Positions 6,526 to 12,444 of a DNA stretch of 12,444 nucleotides are shown here, piece after piece. Both the position numbers and the translations under genes were made by a program. A model generated the notes under the pieces. That model had not been told where the DNA came from and made no database searches. It worked only from the letters and a program-made list of their open reading frames with translations. Position 1 is the first letter of the stretch. Each line of letters begins with the position of its first letter. The stretch comes from an uncultured Lactobacillus sp. (GTDB taxonomy: Bacteria; Bacillota; Bacilli; Lactobacillales; Lactobacillaceae): contig CAJLBJ010000035.1 in assembly GCA_905204935.1 (NCBI GenBank), positions 1 through 12,444 on the forward strand. The letters run 5' to 3'.

Positions 6526-7230
6526 TTAATAAGTCGGTTTAATTTCTAATTGTTCTTGTTTGCTTAAATTGGCATCTGGATATTTACGCTTAAGTGCTAG
6601 TAACAAAATGCGTTTAGCCAATTCGCCATTACGTGCTAGAATTGGTCCATGAAAATAGCTACAAAAGACGTTTTTATAGATAGCACCTTCGCCTTTGTCT
6701 TGACCGTTGTTGCCATAACCTTCTAAAACTTTTCCTAAAGGACGCTCACCTTCTCCAAGATAGGTGACGCCGTTATGGTTTTCAAAGCCATGATAGATTT
6801 GTTTAGTTTCGGAATTTTCAATCACAACATCACCAATAAAGCGATTGTTATCTTGACTTTCAGTATAGTGATTTAAAGCAGCGATGCCATCGATTTTTTG
6901 GCCATTAGCACCAATGTAATATTTTCCTAATAACTGATATCCACCACAAATCGCAAGCATTGGACCATCACTTTCGATAAAATCAATCAAGGCTTGTTTT
7001 TTATTTTGAATATCTTTTGAGACGATGACTTGCTCATAGTCTTGTCCACCGCCAAAAAAAGCGAGATCAAATTTTTGTGGATTAAAATCAGTGTCTAATG
7101 AAACGATTTCGCTAGTTAGTTTAACATCCATTTGCTTGGCATAATAATCTAAGACTAAAACGTTACCAATATCTCCATAGGTATTTAATAAATCACCATA
7201 GAGATGGGCTAAATGTAGGCTGTAAGTCAT
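6526..7230 (-). CDS. gatD: Lipid II isoglutaminyl synthase, glutaminase subunit GatD
   Basis: The class I (CobB/CobQ-like) glutamine amidotransferase that releases ammonia from glutamine for MurT, which amidates D-glutamate at position 2 of the lipid II stem peptide. The 234 residues include the nucleophile elbow AICGGYQ (C95), R130 in NNRFIGD (matching the substrate-binding Arg of staphylococcal GatD) and catalytic H194 in SYFHGP. Its ATG shares one base with the murT stop (TAATG) and has AAAGGAGG inside the end of murT, so the subunits are coupled. It is the last gene of its transcript. Confidence 0.95.
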   Translation of the reverse strand: MTYSLHLAHLYGDLLNTYGDIGNVLVLDYYAKQMDVKLTSEIVSLDTDFNPQKFDLAFFGGGQDYEQVIVSKDIQNKKQALIDFIESDGPMLAICGGYQLLGKYYIGANGQKIDGIAALNHYTESQDNNRFIGDVVIENSETKQIYHGFENHNGVTYLGEGERPLGKVLEGYGNNGQDKGEGAIYKNVFCSYFHGPILARNGELAKRILLLALKRKYPDANLSKQEQLEIKPTY

Positions 7231-8579
7231 TACTGCATTCCTCCTTTTAGGTAACCTTCGCTAGCCAAAAGTTTACGCAATTGTAAAACTGCTGTATAAG
7301 TCGCCAAAACATAAATATGTTTGCTAGGGACTGTTTTTAAATAAGTTACAACTTCTTCTAAATTAGGGCGTTGTACAAAAGTAGTCTGCTCAGCTCCTGC
7401 GACACGCAATCTAAAAGTGATATCGCGGTAACGTTGACCACCGGTTAAGACTACTGGAATATTGGTGAAGTCTAAACTTTCAAAATTTCCATCCCAAATC
7501 CAACTTGTATCAATACCATCTGCGTAATTAGCGTTCAATAAAACTGCAAGTGAAAACGGCTCGTTGTCGGTTTTGATCATTTCTAAGACTTGATCTAAGC
7601 CAACAGGGTTTTTGACTAGAATTAAAGTAACTTCTTTATCATCAAGTTTAATAACTTCTTGACGTCCAAAGACTTTTTGATCATTATTACTGATAGCTTG
7701 AGCGATTTCTTCCGGTTTAACATCGTATAAGCGTGCTACACTATAGGCAGCTAAAGCATTATAGATGTTGTAGGTTCCTCCGATAGGTAATGTGATTTCT
7801 TGTGTGTCGATTGTGAAAGTTGAACTTTGTGGAGTTTGACAACTCAACTTAGTCACTTTATGAGTTAATTTAGGGCGCTTGAAATCACAGTTTAAACAGA
7901 TATACTTACCAAGGTTGCTATATGTTCGTTTGTAAAAATGTAAGATGTGTTGGCAATGTGGGCAAAGTAAACCATCGGTATTGGCCGGAGCATTTTGCAA
8001 CATGTCTTCTTGATAGTCACAACCATAATAAATAGTTGGATTAGGTAAGTGCTTGCTGTTAAAGATAGGAGCATCTCCGTTAGCAATGATAGTTGCTTGG
8101 GGATGTTTTTTAATGCCTGTTAAGATTTTATCGTAAGTAGTATAGATTTCGCCATAACGATCCATTTGATCACGGAAAAGATTAGTTAAAACAAACGCAC
8201 TAGGTTTGATATAATCGCAAATAATAGGGACATTGGCTTCGTCGGTTTCTAAAACAGCTAATTTTTTGTGTCCTTTAACTTTTTTGGCAGTTAAAAAGGC
8301 TGTTACGATACCTTGTTTCATGTTTGAACCGCTTGGATTGGTTAAGACGTTAGCAAATTTGGCATTTAAAGCTTTGACTGTTAAAGCTGTTGTCAAGGTT
8401 TTACCGTTAGTACCGGTTACGATGACAATTTCGTAGTCTGCAGCTAATTTTTTTAAAACGTCAGGATCGATTTTTAAAGTTAATTTACCGGGCAACGAGG
8501 TACCACCATGCAAAAAATTGTGTAAAAACCAGTAAGAAAATTTACCGGCTGTAATTGCAAGAGAACTTTTCAGAGTCAT
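7230..8579 (-). CDS. murT: Lipid II isoglutaminyl synthase, MurT subunit
   Basis: A Mur-ligase-like ATP-dependent subunit that activates the alpha-carboxyl of D-Glu in lipid II for amidation with GatD; it acts on the cytoplasmic face of the membrane. In 449 residues it has the Mur P-loop TGTNGKT (55-61), a zinc-ribbon insert with CPHC (206-209) and CLNC (228-231) typical of MurT, the NIYNALAAY segment (271-279), and the C-terminal DUF1727 region with NYADGIDTSWIWD (351-363). ATG 8577-8579 is preceded by GGAGG at seven bases. It heads the murT-gatD operon and is divergent from tdk. Amidation affects cross-linking, lysozyme and beta-lactam sensitivity in related Gram-positives. Confidence 0.96.
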   Translation of the reverse strand: MTLKSSLAITAGKFSYWFLHNFLHGGTSLPGKLTLKIDPDVLKKLAADYEIVIVTGTNGKTLTTALTVKALNAKFANVLTNPSGSNMKQGIVTAFLTAKKVKGHKKLAVLETDEANVPIICDYIKPSAFVLTNLFRDQMDRYGEIYTTYDKILTGIKKHPQATIIANGDAPIFNSKHLPNPTIYYGCDYQEDMLQNAPANTDGLLCPHCQHILHFYKRTYSNLGKYICLNCDFKRPKLTHKVTKLSCQTPQSSTFTIDTQEITLPIGGTYNIYNALAAYSVARLYDVKPEEIAQAISNNDQKVFGRQEVIKLDDKEVTLILVKNPVGLDQVLEMIKTDNEPFSLAVLLNANYADGIDTSWIWDGNFESLDFTNIPVVLTGGQRYRDITFRLRVAGAEQTTFVQRPNLEEVVTYLKTVPSKHIYVLATYTAVLQLRKLLASEGYLKGGMQ

Positions 8580-8602
8580 CTTGTTCCTCCATCATTAAAT
8601 AA

Positions 8603-8645
8603 TATGCTATCTTGTATATTAGCATAATTTAGCAAAATATGCTGA
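8603..8645. repeat. Cluster of inverted TAGCATA-type heptamers at the murT promoter
   Basis: Four related words lie in 43 bases: TATGCTA (8603-8609), TAGCATA (8620-8626), TAGCAAA (8630-8636) and TATGCTG (8639-8645). They form two dyads, ATGCTA/TAGCAT (8604-8625) and AGCATA/TATGCT (8621-8643). The middle two begin exactly ten bases apart, so they face the same side of the helix. They overlap the probable murT -10, as an operator would. The regulator is unknown. Confidence 0.45.
8616..8624 (-). promoter_or_regulatory. Probable extended -10 promoter of murT-gatD
   Basis: On the minus strand TGC-TAATAT resembles an extended -10, about 37 bases before the murT start. No good -35 is visible. It lies within the TAGCATA repeat cluster. 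Moderate support only. Confidence 0.4.
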
Positions 8646-8681
8646 ATTTATCGCTAAGATTGGTAAAAATAAAAACCGATG

Positions 8682-8710
8682 ATGAAATTTTAGTGTAAAT
8701 CATATATACT
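8682..8710 (+). promoter_or_regulatory. Promoter of the tdk-prfA-prmC-sua5 operon
   Basis: ATGAAA (8682-8687), 17 bases and TATACT (8705-8710) precede the tdk start by 35 bases. The -10 is good and the -35 only fair. No terminator is seen before 12290, so this promoter could drive all four genes. Confidence 0.5.
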
Positions 8711-8745
8711 TAAAGGTAGAGACTAATTTTTGGAGTGTGGGATAG

Positions 8746-9348
8746 GTGGCACAGCTTTTTTTCCGTTATGGTGCGATGAATAGTGGTAAGACTATTGAAA
8801 TTTTAAAGGTTGCTCATAACTACGAAGAACAAGATAAAGACGTTTTGATATTCACGAGCAGTGTAGATGATCGGGCTGGCATAGGATATGTTGCTAGTCG
8901 AATTGGAATGAAACGCAAGGCGATTCCTATTTTTGCGCAAACAGATGTATTTTCATGTGTTAAACAAAACCAAACTAAGGTAGCTTGTGTTTTGATTGAC
9001 GAGGCGCAATTTTTAAATAAACATCACATTTTACAACTAACCAAGATTGTTGACGAATTAAACATTCCAGTCATGGCATTTGGTTTGAAAAATGATTTTA
9101 GAAACGAATTGTTTGAAGGTTCTAAGTATTTGTTGTTGTATGCCGATAAAATTGAGGAAATGAAGACAATTTGTTGGTTTTGTGGTAAAAAAGCAACGAT
9201 GAATTTACGGCTTCAAGATGGCAAACCAGTATATACAGGTGAACAGGTTCAAATTGGTGGCAATGAGATGTATTTTCCAACTTGCCGTAAGCATTACTTT
9301 GCACCAGAGTTGTCAGTAAGATCAATTAAAGGAGAAAAAAATGGATAA
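8746..9348 (+). CDS. tdk: Thymidine kinase (type II, zinc-containing)
   Basis: A cytosolic salvage enzyme making dTMP from thymidine and ATP. The 200 residues show the P-loop GAMNSGKT (9-16), the Walker B-like DEAQF (85-89), a zinc site formed by C143, C146, C180 and H183, and the lasso segment [12 protein letters not shown] around the nucleoside pocket. Length is normal for the family. The start is GTG at 8746 with GGAG (8732-8735) ten bases upstream. Its last eight bases overlap the prfA start, as usual for the tdk-prfA pair in lactobacilli and other Firmicutes. Confidence 0.96.
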   Translation: MAQLFFRYGAMNSGKTIEILKVAHNYEEQDKDVLIFTSSVDDRAGIGYVASRIGMKRKAIPIFAQTDVFSCVKQNQTKVACVLIDEAQFLNKHHILQLTKIVDELNIPVMAFGLKNDFRNELFEGSKYLLLYADKIEEMKTICWFCGKKATMNLRLQDGKPVYTGEQVQIGGNEMYFPTCRKHYFAPELSVRSIKGEKNG

Positions 9349-10423
9349 ATTATTTGATAGACTACAAATGTTAGAAGATCGTTATGAAGAATTAGGAGAA
9401 CTTTTATCTGATCCTGATGTGATTGCAGATACACAGCGTTTTACCAAGTTATCAAAAGAAATGGCGGATTTACGCGAAACAGTTGAAAGTTATAATCGCT
9501 ATAAAGAAGTCATTCAGTTAATAAAAGATGATGAAGGAATGCTTGGTGGCGGTTTAGATGATGAAATGACTGAAATGGTTAAAGAAGAATTGGCAGATGC
9601 TAAACGTCAAAAAGAAACGCTTGAAGAACAAATCAAGATTTTGTTACTTCCTAAAGACCCTAACGATGATAAAAACATTATCATGGAAATTCGTGGAGCA
9701 GCTGGTGGAGATGAAGCGAGTTTGTTTGCCGGTGATTTGTTGACGATGTATACTAAATATGCTGAACGTCAAGGTTGGTCGATTGAAGTGATTGACTCAA
9801 CATTGACTGAAGTCGGCGGTTTCAAAGAAGTTGCGCTATTGATTAATGGGAATAATGTGTATTCCAAGTTGAAATATGAAAGTGGCGCACACCGCGTACA
9901 ACGTGTACCAGTGACTGAATCAGCTGGCCGTGTGCATACTTCAACGGCAACTGTGGTGGTCATGCCTGAATCCGAAGATGTTGAAATTGAAATTGATCCA
10001 AAAGATGTTCGCGTGGATGTTTACCGTGCTTCTGGGGCTGGTGGACAACATATTAACAAGACATCTTCAGCGGTGCGCATGACGCATTTACCAACCGGGA
10101 TTGTCGTAGCAATGCAAGATCAACGTTCACAACAACAAAACCGTGAAAAAGCAATGAAAATCTTGAAAGCACGTGTCTATGATTACTATGCAAGTAAAGA
10201 ACAAGATGCATACGATGAAAATCGTAAATCAGCGGTCGGGACAGGAGATCGTTCAGAACGTATTCGAACATACAACTATCCACAAAACCGTGTAACTGAT
10301 CATCGAATTGGTTTAACCTTAAATAAATTAGATCGTATCATGAACGGTGAATTAGAAGATGTTGTTGATGCGCTAGTTTTATATGATCAAACAAAAGCAT
10401 TGGAGAAACTCCAAAATGGCTAA
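9341..10423 (+). CDS. prfA: Peptide chain release factor 1 (RF1)
   Basis: Recognises UAA and UAG stop codons on the ribosome and triggers peptide release. The 360-residue protein carries the stop-codon-reading PVT tripeptide (190-192, in QRVPVTES; PxT marks RF1 rather than RF2) and the catalytic GGQ (234-236, in [10 protein letters not shown]). The glutamine of GGQ is the methylation target of PrmC, encoded next. The ribosome site is GGAG inside tdk, and ATGGATAA overlaps the tdk stop. The N-terminal helical region has the usual RF1 acidic/basic heptad character. Nothing is missing. Confidence 0.98.
   Translation: MDKLFDRLQMLEDRYEELGELLSDPDVIADTQRFTKLSKEMADLRETVESYNRYKEVIQLIKDDEGMLGGGLDDEMTEMVKEELADAKRQKETLEEQIKILLLPKDPNDDKNIIMEIRGAAGGDEASLFAGDLLTMYTKYAERQGWSIEVIDSTLTEVGGFKEVALLINGNNVYSKLKYESGAHRVQRVPVTESAGRVHTSTATVVVMPESEDVEIEIDPKDVRVDVYRASGAGGQHINKTSSAVRMTHLPTGIVVAMQDQRSQQQNREKAMKILKARVYDYYASKEQDAYDENRKSAVGTGDRSERIRTYNYPQNRVTDHRIGLTLNKLDRIMNGELEDVVDALVLYDQTKALEKLQNG
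10400..10414 (+). promoter_or_regulatory. Hairpin holding the prmC ribosome binding site
   Basis: TTGGAG-AAA-CTCCAA is a perfect 6-bp stem with a 3-base loop. GGAG, the only Shine-Dalgarno for prmC (ATG at 10416), is inside the stem. It lies in the last codons of prfA, so ribosomes finishing prfA would open it. This suggests coupling of the methyltransferase to synthesis of its substrate. Confidence 0.5.
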
Positions 10424-11261
10424 CATTACCTTTTTTGAAGCTCAGAAATGGGCTTTTTCTTTTATAAAACAGTTTGATAATAAGCATCAAGCAGATGTGA
10501 TGTTGTTGCTTCAAGGTCAGATGAATTGGACCAAAGTTCAGCTACTAACCAATTATCAAACGCAAATGACAGTTAAAGATTGGGAGTATTTCAAAAGAAA
10601 TGTTGAAAAATATTGTCAAGATTGGCCAGTGCAATACTTGTTAGGATATGCAGATTTCTTTGACTTGCGTTTAAAAGTTACTCAAGCAACTTTGATTCCA
10701 CGGCCAGAAACCCAAGATTTGGTTGAATGGATTTTAGAAACTGAAGAGGCTAAGCCACAAAAGGTTTTGGATTTAGGTACGGGTAGTGGTGCGATTGGGC
10801 TTGCCTTAAAGACACAACGGCCACAATGGCAAATTACTTTGAGTGATTTGATGCCAGAAGCGTTAACAATAGCTAAAGAAAATGCGCTTGCTCTTGGTTT
10901 GACATGTCAATATGTTGTCAGTGATGTCTTAGATGCATTTGACAATCAAGCCAAATATGATATTTTGATTTCTAATCCACCATATATTGCAGATGATGAA
11001 GTGAAGTATATGGATGTTTCTGTTTTAAAGTATGAGCCACATAGCGCATTATTTGCTAAAAATCAGGGTTTAGCTATTTACCAAAAGATTGCCAAGCAAG
11101 CACCAATGCATTTGACAAAACATGGTAGAATTTATTTAGAGATAGGCTTCAAACAAGCACGAGCTGTCAGCGATATTTTTACACGACTATATCCAAAAGC
11201 TAAAATTGAAGTTAAACAAGATTTAAGTGGCCACGATCGAATGGTCAAGGTTAGTTTTTAG
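10416..11261 (+). CDS. prmC: Release factor glutamine methyltransferase PrmC (HemK)
   Basis: An S-adenosylmethionine-dependent enzyme that N5-methylates the GGQ glutamine of RF1 and RF2, raising termination efficiency. The 281-residue protein has the N-terminal substrate domain, the family signature IPRPET (94-99), the SAM-binding [11 protein letters not shown] (118-128) and catalytic NPPY (187-190). I chose the ATG at 10416 rather than the in-frame 10383, since 10416 has a nearby GGAG, overlaps the prfA stop by eight bases (ATGGCTAA) and gives the standard N-terminus MANITFFEA. Substrate and modifier genes are adjacent, the normal bacterial arrangement. Confidence 0.96.
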   Translation: MANITFFEAQKWAFSFIKQFDNKHQADVMLLLQGQMNWTKVQLLTNYQTQMTVKDWEYFKRNVEKYCQDWPVQYLLGYADFFDLRLKVTQATLIPRPETQDLVEWILETEEAKPQKVLDLGTGSGAIGLALKTQRPQWQITLSDLMPEALTIAKENALALGLTCQYVVSDVLDAFDNQAKYDILISNPPYIADDEVKYMDVSVLKYEPHSALFAKNQGLAIYQKIAKQAPMHLTKHGRIYLEIGFKQARAVSDIFTRLYPKAKIEVKQDLSGHDRMVKVSF

Positions 11262-11276
11262 AAGGGAAAAATAGCG

Positions 11277-12290
11277 ATGTTAATTACAAAGATTTATCAA
11301 TTAAACGAAATTGCACAGGCTGCAAATGAATTAAGATTGGGTGAATTAATTGCTTTTCCAACCGAAACAGTCTATGGATTAGGCGCGGATGCGACAAATG
11401 AAAAAGCAGTAAAGCGTGTCTATCAAGCAAAGGGGCGACCTTCTGATAATCCGTTAATCGTAACTGTGTGTGATCGACAAATGGTGATTGAGTATACAGG
11501 TGAACTTTCTAAACAGGCAAGTGCGCTAATGGATGCTTTTTGGCCAGGACCATTGACTTTGATTCTAAAAATAAAGCCAAATGCGTTACCTAGTGTAGTA
11601 ACTGGCGGGTTAAAGACTGCAGCCTTTAGAATGCCACAAAATCAAGCAACTTTAGAATTGATTAGACAAGCGCAGGTTCCTTTGGTAGGGCCATCAGCTA
11701 ATTCTTCAGGTAAACCCAGTCCAACAACGGCGCAGCATGTTTTTCATGATTTAGAAGGGAAAATTGCTGGGATTTTGGATGATGGACCAACTCAAGTCGG
11801 AGTAGAGTCGACGATTTTAGATTTGAGCACCGAAACACCAACTGTTTTACGTCCAGGTGCGATTAGTCCTAAACAGATTGAAGCAATCTTAAAAACAGAC
11901 GTATTATATGATAACCATCAAGTTAAGCAACAAGAAGTACCAAAAGCGCCTGGAATGAAGTATAAGCATTATGCTCCAGATGCTCAGGTAATCATTGTAA
12001 ATGAAACTTCTTGGCCAGCTGCTTTAGCTTGGGCTAAACAACAAGTTGAAGCTGTTGGAATAATGGCTACAACAGATATTTTAAATGAACTTGAAACTAC
12101 TAAATTGACTTATTGTCTTGGTGATGATGTTGTTTCAGCTAGTCAGAAACTTTTTGATGGTTTGCGTTATTTTGATGAGCAACCGGCAGTAAAATATATT
12201 TTAGTACAAGGATTTGCAGAAGAAGATTTAGGAGCCGCATATATGAACCGCTTAAAAAAGGCGGCAGGTAACACTTTTTTTGATAAATAA
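11277..12290 (+). CDS. sua5: L-threonylcarbamoyladenylate synthase (Sua5/YwlC type)
   Basis: Makes threonylcarbamoyl-AMP from threonine, bicarbonate and ATP, the first step of t6A formation at position 37 of tRNAs reading ANN codons. Residues ~1-200 are the YrdC/TsaC domain, with PTETVYGLG (28-36), KGRPSDNPL (52-60), GPSANSSGKPSPT (138-150) and GVESTILD (175-182). A linker with PKAPGMKYKHYAPD (222-235) leads to the C-terminal Sua5 domain. At 337 residues it is the long Sua5 form rather than short TsaC. It begins 15 bases after the prmC stop behind AAGGG, and is the last gene of the tdk operon. Confidence 0.95.
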   Translation: MLITKIYQLNEIAQAANELRLGELIAFPTETVYGLGADATNEKAVKRVYQAKGRPSDNPLIVTVCDRQMVIEYTGELSKQASALMDAFWPGPLTLILKIKPNALPSVVTGGLKTAAFRMPQNQATLELIRQAQVPLVGPSANSSGKPSPTTAQHVFHDLEGKIAGILDDGPTQVGVESTILDLSTETPTVLRPGAISPKQIEAILKTDVLYDNHQVKQQEVPKAPGMKYKHYAPDAQVIIVNETSWPAALAWAKQQVEAVGIMATTDILNELETTKLTYCLGDDVVSASQKLFDGLRYFDEQPAVKYILVQGFAEEDLGAAYMNRLKKAAGNTFFDK

Positions 12291-12291
12291 T

Positions 12292-12321
12292 AGTTGCTAA
12301 CGTAAGTGTTTGTAACTTTTT
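12292..12321 (+). terminator. Weak first terminator after sua5
   Basis: AGTTGCTAAC and GTTTGTAACT form an imperfect stem (one G-U pair and one mismatch) around a 6-base loop, followed by a run of five T. It lies two bases past the sua5 stop codon. Probably partial on its own, with a better terminator following. Confidence 0.4.
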
Positions 12322-12329
12322 GTTAAATG

Positions 12330-12370
12330 CCTATCTTACCAAATGAAAACGGTGAGAAAGGTGTTTTTTT
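12330..12370 (+). terminator. Second terminator after sua5
   Basis: CCT-A-TCTTACC (12330-12340) pairs with GGTGAGA-A-AGG (12351-12361), with one A/A mismatch and one G-U pair, around a 10-base loop. TG and a run of seven T follow. It is the likely end of the tdk-prfA-prmC-sua5 transcript. Confidence 0.7.
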
Positions 12371-12381
12371 ATAAACAGTGC

Positions 12382-12444
12382 GCCTATATTTTTAACTTAA
12401 TTTAGGCAGAAGTCGCCCATCCTCTATAGGTGGGTGATGAATGC
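12382..12444. mobile_element. Possible end of an IS200/IS605-type element (two hairpins)
   Basis: GCCTA (12382-12386) pairs with TAGGC (12403-12407). Just after it, CCCATCC (12416-12422) pairs with GGTGGG (12429-12434) around TCTATA, with one bulged T. Short GC-rich subterminal hairpins in an AT-rich setting, next to a GAAGTC-like segment, are typical of IS200/IS605 ends and the associated TnpB guide-RNA scaffold. No transposase or TnpB frame is visible before the window stops, so the type and direction are unproven. Confidence 0.35.

Noticed and set aside
8233..8436. Open frame on the plus strand inside murT, and similar frames antisense to pepA, tdk and prfA
   Set aside because: They lack ribosome sites and lie opposite strongly conserved genes; they are shadows of the real coding frames.
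10383..10415. Upstream ATG in frame with prmC
   Set aside because: It has no ribosome site, lies deep in prfA, and adds residues not usual at the PrmC N-terminus.
12343..12357. ATGAAAACGGTGAGA resembles a CcpA cre site with one mismatch
   Set aside because: It lies in the loop and arm of the sua5 terminator, downstream of the operon and with no promoter nearby; chance similarity is more likely.
1..12444. CRISPR arrays, prophage, toxin-antitoxin or defence genes
   Set aside because: No regularly spaced repeats and no recognisable genes of these types were seen on either strand.

Overview
This AT-rich window reads as core chromosome of a low-GC Gram-positive lactic acid bacterium, most likely in the Lactobacillaceae. 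Four things point there: strong purine-rich Shine-Dalgarno sites throughout, a fused glutamine-binding/permease protein, the MurT-GatD peptidoglycan amidating pair, and the conserved order tdk-prfA-prmC-sua5. The genus is inference; nothing here fixes it.

Left part (1-1765): the edge carries a sequence resembling an IS3-family terminal repeat, then a tRNA-Gln(CUG) on the minus strand with a near-consensus promoter. An M42 glutamyl-aminopeptidase-like gene (pepA type, minus strand) follows, separated from the tRNA by a bidirectional terminator. The 385-base gap to the glutamine transporter is the most interesting non-coding stretch. It holds an exact match to the GlnR operator consensus inside a larger dyad that covers the pepA promoter, a second one-mismatch GlnR-like site at the transporter promoter, and a possible 32-codon small ORF.

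Middle (1766-6522): a three-gene plus-strand operon encodes a fused substrate-binding/permease protein, its ATPase GlnQ and an unknown 88-residue protein. After a strong bidirectional terminator come a small minus-strand gene of unknown function and a divergent two-gene unit: a histidine phosphatase and a serine beta-lactamase-like hydrolase without a signal peptide.

Right part (6526-12444): murT-gatD on the minus strand amidates D-glutamate of lipid II. It is divergent from tdk-prfA-prmC-sua5 (thymidine salvage, termination factor RF1, the RF glutamine methyltransferase, and threonylcarbamoyl-AMP synthase for tRNA t6A). The divergent promoter region contains clustered inverted TAGCATA-type repeats. 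tdk/prfA and prfA/prmC overlap by the same 8-base arrangement, and the prmC ribosome site lies in a short hairpin. Likely terminators follow sua5. The last ~65 bases hold two hairpins resembling an IS200/IS605-type element end.

Most of the window is ordinary housekeeping DNA. I see no clearly new multi-gene system; the best leads are the putative GlnR control of pepA, the unknown gene in the glutamine operon, and the repeats at the murT promoter.
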